Shown here: one piece after another, positions 43,575 to 49,165 of the stretch | Numbering within the stretch: position 1 is the stretch's first letter | Layout of the letters: each line of letters begins with the position of its first letter | Assembly: GCA_002842655.1 (NCBI GenBank) | Contig: PHDP01000004.1 | Span: 1-49,165 of the forward strand | Length of the DNA stretch: 49,165 nt | Origin: Bacteroidetes bacterium HGW-Bacteroidetes-14 | Lineage (GTDB): Bacteria > Bacteroidota > Bacteroidia > Bacteroidales > UBA932 | Direction: 5' to 3' | Program-made: the position numbers and the translations under genes | The notes under the pieces: model-generated | What the model was told of the DNA's origin: nothing | The model's input: only the letters and a program-made list of their open reading frames with translations | Database searches by the model: none

Positions 43575-44021
43575 ATGAATCAAACTGCAAAAAACATAGG
43601 AATCGCATCTGACCATGCCGGATACGAACTTAAAGAGTTGCTCAAGATAGAGCTCTCTGCAATGGGATATACTGTCGAAGATTTTGGAACAGACTCTCCG
43701 GAAAGTATGGATTATCCCGATGTTGCCCACCCCCTGGCAAATGCCGTTGAAAGCGGAAAGCTCCCTCAGGGAATAGCAATATGCGGCTCCGGAAACGGAA
43801 TCAGCATGACTGTGAACAAACATGCCGGAATAAGGGCAGCACTCTGCTGGACTCCGGAGCTTGCAAAACTTGCAAGAAACCATAACGATGCCAATATCCT
43901 CTCGCTGCCGGCCAGGTTTATCTCTGCCGAAACTGCAAAAGAGATACTTGCCGCATTCCTCACATCTGAGTTTGAAGGTGGCCGTCATGCAAACAGAGTG
44001 GGTAAAATTGGCTGCAGATGA
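43575..44021 (+). CDS. rpiB: Ribose-5-phosphate isomerase B
   Basis: Interconverts ribose 5-phosphate and ribulose 5-phosphate in the pentose phosphate pathway. RpiB/LacAB fold: IGIASDHAGYELKE at the N-terminus (D13-H14), the anion hole and catalytic Cys in C70GSGNGISM, and H103 in RNHNDANILSLPARF. 148 aa is normal. Its stop overlaps the truB start by 4 nt (ATGA). Confidence 0.95.
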   Translation: MNQTAKNIGIASDHAGYELKELLKIELSAMGYTVEDFGTDSPESMDYPDVAHPLANAVESGKLPQGIAICGSGNGISMTVNKHAGIRAALCWTPELAKLARNHNDANILSLPARFISAETAKEILAAFLTSEFEGGRHANRVGKIGCR

Positions 44022-44767
44022 GCACTGAAAAAACCTATCTGGTTCTTGACAAATCTTCGCTTCAGGCAACACTGTCCCGAAACATGGAGAGCTATCCCGG
44101 GGGTATTGTTATGGTACTGGACAAGCCCCTGCACTGGACATCTGCAGATGCTGTAAGAAAAATCAAGTTCAGGTTTCAGAGGTATTTTAACCTCAAAAAC
44201 ATTAAGGTGGGACATGCCGGAACACTTGACCCGCTTGCCACAGGCGTGCTGCTCATCTGTATAGGTAAGGCCACAAGGTCTGCCGAATCCCTGCAGGCAG
44301 AAAGAAAGGAGTACATTGCAGACATCTGCTTTGGTGCCACAACACCATCTTACGACCTGGAGAAGGAGATTGACCAGACCTATCCTCACGAACATGTAAC
44401 CAGAGAACTTATTGAGAGCCTGCTGAACGACATGAAGGGTGAGATCGATCAGATTCCTCCGGTCTTTTCGGCAAAGCTCATTGACGGAAAAAGAGCTTAT
44501 GAACTGGCCAGAGCCGGAAAAGAGACAGAGATGAAGGCCTCAAGGGTAACAATCTATGATTTACAGATTATCAGCTACCAGAATCCAAACCTCAAAATTG
44601 CCATCAGCTGCAGCAAGGGCACATATATAAGGTCCTTTGCCAGGGACATTGGAGTAGCTGCCCAAAGCGGAGCTCACCTTGCCGGTCTTATCAGAAGTGC
44701 ATCGGGCGGATTTCGTGTTGAAAATGCTCTTTCAATGGCAGAATTTGAAGAAATTTTTAAAATCTGA
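44018..44767 (+). CDS. truB: tRNA pseudouridine(55) synthase
   Basis: Makes pseudouridine 55 in the T-loop of tRNAs. The catalytic aspartate is D71 in GHAGTLDPLATG; the second motif VFSAKLIDGKRAYELAR and KGTYIRSFARDIG are present. The start used here makes an ATGA overlap with rpiB, but it gives about 22 more N-terminal residues than homologues. The internal ATG at 44084 (MESYPGGIVMVLDKP) is an equally possible start. 249 aa as drawn. Confidence 0.92.
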   Translation: MSTEKTYLVLDKSSLQATLSRNMESYPGGIVMVLDKPLHWTSADAVRKIKFRFQRYFNLKNIKVGHAGTLDPLATGVLLICIGKATRSAESLQAERKEYIADICFGATTPSYDLEKEIDQTYPHEHVTRELIESLLNDMKGEIDQIPPVFSAKLIDGKRAYELARAGKETEMKASRVTIYDLQIISYQNPNLKIAISCSKGTYIRSFARDIGVAAQSGAHLAGLIRSASGGFRVENALSMAEFEEIFKI

Positions 44768-44846
44768 TAAATTTTTCAGATAATTGAAACATTTGTCACA
44801 AAAATGCGTATAAGAAAGAGTCGTCAACTTTTTTTAAAACGCATAT

Positions 44847-45896
44847 ATGAAATTATCTCAGTTTAACTACAACCTTCCTGCCGATACAATTGCCAAATAT
44901 CCCGCAAAATACAGGGATGAATCTAAACTTCTTGTTTTGCACCGCAAAACCGGAGAGATTGAGCACAAAAATTTTAAAGACATTCTTGAATACTGCCAGC
45001 AGGACGATGTTTTCATCTTTAACAATACCAAGGTATTTCCGGCAAGACTCTACGGAAACAAGGAGAAGACCGGAGCAGAAATTGAGGTTTTCCTGCTAAG
45101 GGAGCTCAACAGCGAGCAGAAGTTGTGGGATGTCCTTGTAGATCCTGCCAGAAAAATCCGTATCGGAAACAAACTCTACTTTGGAGAGAATGACAGTCTG
45201 GTTGCTGAGGTAATTGACAACACCACCTCAAGGGGCAGAACTCTCAGATTCCTCTTTGACGGAACGCACGATGAGTTTAAGGCAACACTGTTCCGTCTGG
45301 GCGAAATGCCAATTCCCAAGTGGATTCGTGCTAAAGCAGAAAACATTGACACTGAAAGATATCAGACAATTTATGCCCAGCATGAGGGAGCCGTAGCAGC
45401 ACCTGCAGCTGGTCTGCACTTTAGCAGAGAACTCATGAAGAGAATGGAAATTAAGGGAATAAACACAACCGAGATCACTCTTCACATGGGACTTGGCCAC
45501 TTCAGGACAGTAGATGTGGAAGATCTTTCAAAGCACAAGATGGATTCAGAACAGATGAATATCTCAGCTGAATCTGCAAACGAAATCAACAAGGCAAAAG
45601 AGAACGGAAAGAAGGTATTTGCTGTAGGTATAACAGTACTCAGGGCTGTTGAAACTTCTGTTACCACACAAAGCAAAATTAAACCTTACACCGGATGGAC
45701 AAATAAGTTTATCTTCCCTCCTTACAGCTTCTCAATTCCTGATGCACTTATTTCAAACTTCCACCTGCCGCAGTCAACCATGCTTATGACTGTAGCTGCA
45801 TTTGGAGGTTATGACAATGTAATGAGGGCATACAATGTTGCTATAAAAGAGGGTTACAAGTTTGGAACATACGGAGATGCAATGCTCATTATCTGA
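44847..45896 (+). CDS. queA: S-adenosylmethionine:tRNA ribosyltransferase-isomerase
   Basis: Transfers and isomerises the ribosyl part of SAM onto 7-aminomethyl-7-deazaguanine at tRNA position 34, making epoxyqueuosine. Signature stretches are [57 protein letters not shown] and [20 protein letters not shown]. 349 aa is normal. The 79-bp gap after truB holds a short 6-bp hairpin overlapping the truB stop but no clear TAnnTTTG box. Confidence 0.95.
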   Translation: MKLSQFNYNLPADTIAKYPAKYRDESKLLVLHRKTGEIEHKNFKDILEYCQQDDVFIFNNTKVFPARLYGNKEKTGAEIEVFLLRELNSEQKLWDVLVDPARKIRIGNKLYFGENDSLVAEVIDNTTSRGRTLRFLFDGTHDEFKATLFRLGEMPIPKWIRAKAENIDTERYQTIYAQHEGAVAAPAAGLHFSRELMKRMEIKGINTTEITLHMGLGHFRTVDVEDLSKHKMDSEQMNISAESANEINKAKENGKKVFAVGITVLRAVETSVTTQSKIKPYTGWTNKFIFPPYSFSIPDALISNFHLPQSTMLMTVAAFGGYDNVMRAYNVAIKEGYKFGTYGDAMLII

Positions 45897-45910
45897 TTTG
45901 CACTCTTAAT

Positions 45911-45943
45911 TTTCTGATTCTGGAATAAATATTTCTGATTCTG
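45911..45943 (+). promoter_or_regulatory. Tandem 12-bp repeat upstream of dprA
   Basis: TTTCTGATTCTG occurs at 45911-45922 and again at 45932-45943, exactly 21 bp (two helical turns) apart. The pair lies 35 bp before the dprA -7 box. Same-face spacing fits a regulator-binding site; no regulator is known. Confidence 0.35.
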
Positions 45944-45977
45944 AATTTAATAAGACAATCATCGGGTTTCATGAATT

Positions 45978-45985
45978 TATCTTTG
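45978..45985 (+). promoter_or_regulatory. -7 element of dprA (TATCTTTG)
   Basis: TATCTTTG fits TAnnTTTG exactly and ends 10 nt before the dprA ATG, giving a very short 5' UTR. It should drive the dprA-tatD-ansA unit. Confidence 0.6.
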
Positions 45986-45995
45986 AGATAAAAAC

Positions 45996-47105
45996 ATGTA
46001 TCCCGATGATTTGCTTTATGATATTGCCCTGAGCAAGATTTTCAGATACCGGGTAAATATTCCCGGGTCAATTATTGATAATCTTGGATCTGCAAAGGCT
46101 CTGTTTGAAATGAGCAGAGATATGCTTGAGGAGATTTTTACACCAGGTCAGGTTTGTATTGACGAAATCCTTAACCGGAAAAACCTTGATGAAGCGCGGG
46201 CAGAGCTTGAATGGTGCCGGGAGAAGGGAATCCGCATACACCACAGAGACCACCCCGATTTCCCTCCTTTGCTAAGAAGCTGCCCGGATGCACCTGTTGT
46301 ATTTTACTCATTTGGCTCCTGCAATCTTAACAGCGACCGGATTATCTCAATTGTAGGCACAAGGCTCTCATCTTCATACGGGGAGAAGATGTGCCGCAAA
46401 ATTGTTGCAGATCTCTCTGAGTCGGGTGTTAAACCTGTTATTGCCAGCGGACTGGCTTTTGGAATTGACATCTGCGCACATCTTGCTGCTCTTGATAACG
46501 GACTGGATACTATCGCAATACTGGCCAACCCGCTGGACAGAATTTACCCTGCAGCTCACACCTCACATGCCCGTAAAATTGTAAAGCAAGGTTCTCTTCT
46601 CACTGAATTCCCGCGTGGAAGCGAATCTTTCAAAATAAATTTTGTTCAAAGGAACAGACTCATTGCCGGTCTGTCTGCCGCAACAATTATTGTTGAATCC
46701 AGGGCACACGGAGGGGCTCTCATTACAGCAGAGCTGGCTCACTCCTATTCAAGAGAGGTATTTGCCGTACCGGGCAGGATTGGTGATATTCGTTCAGAGG
46801 GATGCAATAATCTCATAGCAAAAAACGTTGCGGCAATATTCACCTCTGCAGAAGATTTGCTGACTGCCCTGGGGTGGGTTTCCGAAAAACAAAAGGAGAG
46901 CGGCCGGGTGCGCAAGTTGTTTTATGAGGGCAATCCGGACAAAGAAAAAATATTAGTAGCTTTGAGGCTGAATCCGGAACTGAATATTGATGAATTGCAC
47001 AGCATTACGGGACAGAAAATACAGGAGCTTACAGCAAGGGTCGTTGAACTCGAAATTGAAGGATATATCTGCTCTGTGTCCGGAAACCGGTATTCTGCAG
47101 TTTAA
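45996..47105 (+). CDS. dprA: DNA-processing protein DprA
   Basis: Binds incoming single-stranded DNA and loads RecA during transformation; also widespread in species not known to be competent. An N-terminal helical (SAM/HhH-like) region (1-75) leads to the Rossmann-fold DprA domain with SIVGTRLSSSYGEKM, ASGLAFGIDICAHLAAL, NFVQRNRLIAGLSAATIIVES and GGALITAELA. A C-terminal winged-helix-like segment (about 310-369, ELNIDELHSITGQKIQELTARVVELEIEGYI) is present. 369 aa is normal. First gene of the dprA-tatD-ansA run. Confidence 0.94.
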   Translation: MYPDDLLYDIALSKIFRYRVNIPGSIIDNLGSAKALFEMSRDMLEEIFTPGQVCIDEILNRKNLDEARAELEWCREKGIRIHHRDHPDFPPLLRSCPDAPVVFYSFGSCNLNSDRIISIVGTRLSSSYGEKMCRKIVADLSESGVKPVIASGLAFGIDICAHLAALDNGLDTIAILANPLDRIYPAAHTSHARKIVKQGSLLTEFPRGSESFKINFVQRNRLIAGLSAATIIVESRAHGGALITAELAHSYSREVFAVPGRIGDIRSEGCNNLIAKNVAAIFTSAEDLLTALGWVSEKQKESGRVRKLFYEGNPDKEKILVALRLNPELNIDELHSITGQKIQELTARVVELEIEGYICSVSGNRYSAV

Positions 47106-47116
47106 CAAAAAGAGAA

Positions 47117-47893
47117 ATGGCCCTTTTGATTGATACCCATACACACATCTACGACGAAGCTTTCGAAGCAGATTTTAATGATGTTACTGCCAGAGCGGCA
47201 GAGGCAGGATTAACTGCCTGTATTCTTCCTGCAATTGACAGCACCTGCCACTCAAGACTTCTTGAATGTGCAGACAAAATGCCCGGATTCCTATACCCGG
47301 CTGCAGGCCTGCACCCAACTTCCGTTGGAATGGACTGGGAGAGCGAACTACAGTTTGTAATTAACGAGAGTCGCAGAAGGAGATATTACGCTATTGGCGA
47401 AATTGGAATGGACGGATACTGGTCCAGGGAGTTTATCCGTGAACAGGCGGTAGTATTTGAGAAACAGCTTGAGCTGGCATCTCAGCTTGACTTACCTGTA
47501 ATAATTCACTCAAGGGATTCGTTTGATGAGATCTTTGAAGTGCTGGAAAGGTGCCGTCACCTTAATCTGAGAGGTGTCTTCCACGCCTTTTCCGGAAGTA
47601 TTGAAATTTTCAGGAGGATAAGAAAATACGGAGATTTTAGAATTGGAATAGGGGGAGTTGTCACCTATAAAAATGCACATGTTGCAAAAACAGTAATTGA
47701 GGCGGGGCTGGAGAACATTATCCTTGAGACAGATTCTCCGTGGCTCACTCCGGTTCCTTTCAGAGGAAAACGCAATGAACCTGCCTATGTCTCATTAGTT
47801 GCAGATAAACTTGCCGAAATATTTAATACCGGCAGAGATGAAATTGCAGAAATAACTACAGCAAATGCCGTAAAATTGTTTAATTTGCAGTAG
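47117..47893 (+). CDS. TatD-family metal-dependent hydrolase
   Basis: TIM-barrel metallo-hydrolase of the TatD DNase family, linked to 3'-5' exonuclease or DNA-repair activity. Metal ligands are visible: DTHTHIYDEAF (6-16), E in IGEIGMDGYW, H in VIIHSRDSFDE, H in GVFHAFSGS and D in LETDSPWLTP. 258 aa is normal. It follows dprA by 11 nt and precedes ansA by 14 nt, so one transcript. The exact substrate cannot be read from the sequence. Confidence 0.92.
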   Translation: MALLIDTHTHIYDEAFEADFNDVTARAAEAGLTACILPAIDSTCHSRLLECADKMPGFLYPAAGLHPTSVGMDWESELQFVINESRRRRYYAIGEIGMDGYWSREFIREQAVVFEKQLELASQLDLPVIIHSRDSFDEIFEVLERCRHLNLRGVFHAFSGSIEIFRRIRKYGDFRIGIGGVVTYKNAHVAKTVIEAGLENIILETDSPWLTPVPFRGKRNEPAYVSLVADKLAEIFNTGRDEIAEITTANAVKLFNLQ

Positions 47894-47907
47894 AAACCAT
47901 TCACAAT

Positions 47908-48942
47908 ATGAATTCATCAATTCTCCTGATCTACACCGGCGGAACAATTGGCATGAAACAGGACCCCGAGACAGGGGCACTTATGCCATTTAACTTCAAT
48001 CAGATTCTTGACGAAGTACCGGAACTGAAAAAATTCGGATATAAAATTGACACCTTTTCATTTGAGCCTCCTATTGACTCTTCTGATATCCAAACAGGTT
48101 TCTGGGTAGAGATTGCAAAACTGATTGAATCTAACTACAGCAGCTATGATGGCTTTGTGATTCTTCACGGCACAGATACTATGTCATATTCGGCATCTGC
48201 ACTGAGCTTCATGCTTGAAAACCTTACAAAACCCGTTATTTTCACAGGTAGCCAGCTTCCAATAGGAATGCTCAGGACAGACGGCAAGGAGAATTTAATT
48301 TCCTCAATAGAGATTGCAGCAGCCAAGGATTCTGAGGGAAGGGCAATGGTGCCGGAGGTTTGCGTGTATTTCGAAAGTCAGCTGTACAGAGGCAACAGAA
48401 CTACAAAATATAATGCAGAAAACTTCAGGGCTTTCCGCTCTGCAAATTATCCCGTTCTGGCCGAGTCAGGTATACATATAAGGTACAACAAATCATACAT
48501 CACCTACCCCGATGAGTGGAATTCGGTTTTAAAGGTTAATGAGAAACTGGATACCTCAGTTGCAATTTTAAAGATTTTTCCGGGCATAACTGAACAGTTT
48601 GTCGAATCCTTCCTTAACATGAAGGGGCTCAGGGCAATAATCCTTGAAACTTACGGTTCAGGAAACGCTCCCACTGCGGAGTGGTTTATCAATTCTCTCA
48701 GCAAAGCTATAGACAGAGGGCTGATAATTCTTAACGTTTCTCAGTGTCATGCAGGCAGGGTTGACATGGAGGCTTACTCAACAGGCATACTTCTAAAGAA
48801 GATAGGTGTAATAAGCGGTTTTGACAGCACAACAGAGGCTGCTCTAACCAAATTATTTTTTTTACTGGGACATGAAACAGATTGTCAAGTTGTTAAAAAT
48901 ATCCTGACAGAAAATTTGAGAGGGGAAATTACAATCAATTAG
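47908..48942 (+). CDS. ansA: Type I (cytoplasmic) L-asparaginase
   Basis: Hydrolyses asparagine to aspartate and ammonia. The two threonine-containing motifs are present: IYTGGTIGMKQD near the N-terminus and ILHGTDTMSYSASALSFML near residue 88; IFTGSQLPIGMLRTDGKENL follows. No signal peptide, so it is cytoplasmic type I rather than periplasmic type II. 344 aa is normal. Aspartate made here could feed AspA (18005). Confidence 0.93.
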   Translation: MNSSILLIYTGGTIGMKQDPETGALMPFNFNQILDEVPELKKFGYKIDTFSFEPPIDSSDIQTGFWVEIAKLIESNYSSYDGFVILHGTDTMSYSASALSFMLENLTKPVIFTGSQLPIGMLRTDGKENLISSIEIAAAKDSEGRAMVPEVCVYFESQLYRGNRTTKYNAENFRAFRSANYPVLAESGIHIRYNKSYITYPDEWNSVLKVNEKLDTSVAILKIFPGITEQFVESFLNMKGLRAIILETYGSGNAPTAEWFINSLSKAIDRGLIILNVSQCHAGRVDMEAYSTGILLKKIGVISGFDSTTEAALTKLFFLLGHETDCQVVKNILTENLRGEITIN

Positions 48943-48973
48943 TGCGAATTAAAAAAATCTTTTTAAATTGCAC
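48942..48973 (+). terminator. Weak AT-rich hairpin after ansA
   Basis: GTGCGAATTAAAAA and TTTTTAAATTGCAC can pair with two mismatches around a short loop, starting at the ansA stop codon. No clean T tract follows, so this is a weak call. The rest of the 104-bp gap to the next start is AT-rich with nothing else I can assign. Confidence 0.3.
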
Positions 48974-49046
48974 GATATTTGACGATAATAGAAAACAAAT
49001 AACTATTTAAAATACATTGTTTAATACTTTAATCATTCAAAAATTT

Positions 49047-49165
49047 ATGAAAAAACTTTTCATGTTTTTGGCAGTAGTTGGTTTCATGACCATTTCTGCA
49101 CAGTATGTTGCTGCTCAAACACCGGATCCAGCCGCTACCGAAACTGTTGACCAGTCGGCAGCAGC
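49047..49165 (+). CDS. N-terminus of a secreted/membrane protein, possibly ExbB/TolQ-like (cut by window edge)
   Basis: Hand-translated start MKKLFMFLAVVGFMTISAQYVAAQTPDPAATETVDQSAA, with a signal peptide likely cut after VAAQ and then an Ala/Thr/Gln/Glu-rich low-complexity stretch. MotA/TolQ/ExbB proton-channel proteins of Bacteroidota often start with such a signal peptide and acidic Ala-rich segment, so ExbB is a reasonable guess. Only 39 codons are visible and the family core is outside the window. Confidence 0.5.
   Translation, partial: MKKLFMFLAVVGFMTISAQYVAAQTPDPAATETVDQSAA

Noticed and set aside
44762-44782. Possible terminator hairpin at the truB stop (ATCTGA / TCAGAT)
   Set aside because: Only a 6-bp AT-rich stem without a T tract; too weak to list as a terminator.

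Overview
The window looks like ordinary core chromosome of a member of the Bacteroidota, probably order Bacteroidales. Evidence: the division and cell-wall (dcw) cluster has the Bacteroidota layout (mraZ-rsmH-ftsL-ftsI-murE-mraY-murD-ftsW-murG-murC-ftsQ-ftsA-ftsZ, with no murF). Promoters carry the Bacteroidota sigma-A -7 motif TAnnTTTG rather than TATAAT. Shine-Dalgarno sequences are scarce, a TonB-dependent receptor has a CarboxypepD_reg-like N-terminus, and the lineage-typical small DUF2795 and HsdR_N-like proteins are present. I found no phage, transposase, CRISPR array, tRNA or rRNA.

Layout. 1-285: start of a small lipoprotein gene (minus, cut by the window edge). 400-4434: alr, holA (minus), a small PD-(D/E)XK-fold protein and a tRNA nucleotidyltransferase (cca-like). 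4418-5764: an orphan six-helix sensor histidine kinase (minus). 5765-6102: the largest gene-free gap, holding an 18-bp perfect palindrome, a 166-bp long-palindrome element with 19-bp perfect terminal inverted repeats, and a terminator. 6103-12731: a TonB-dependent receptor plus beta-helix lipoprotein operon (minus), divergent from an OmpR-type response regulator and its histidine kinase; this is the most accessory-looking part. 12728-17868: folE, then mqnB-mqnD (futalosine menaquinone pathway), a LolD/MacB-type ATPase, a cobalamin adenosyltransferase, a DUF2795 protein and trkA. 18005-23115: aspA and two convergent ABC-F ATPases (Uup-like and EttA). 23149-24402: an M23 peptidase-like lipoprotein (minus). 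24461-41242: the dcw operon with gltX at its end, 14 genes on one strand with gaps or overlaps of at most 14 nt. 41326-43497: galE and a DegT-family sugar aminotransferase (minus). 43575-48942: rpiB-truB, queA, dprA-tatD-ansA. 49047-end: the start of a secreted or membrane protein, possibly ExbB/TolQ-like.

How the genes work together. Alr supplies D-alanine, MurC/D/E build the mDAP-type UDP-muramyl-peptide, MraY and MurG make lipid I and II, FtsW and FtsI polymerise and cross-link septal peptidoglycan, and FtsZ/FtsA/FtsQ/FtsL organise the divisome. AnsA and AspA together can convert asparagine to aspartate and then fumarate. MqnB and MqnD are two steps of the futalosine route to menaquinone.

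Several starts in the ORF track use upstream TTG/GTG codons or lie upstream of a recognisable promoter; I moved these to the better-supported ATG and give the reason in each entry. No clearly new multi-gene system is visible. The best second-look items are the phased repeats before mraZ, the 166-bp palindromic element, apparently leaderless genes, and the receptor/beta-helix/two-component locus.
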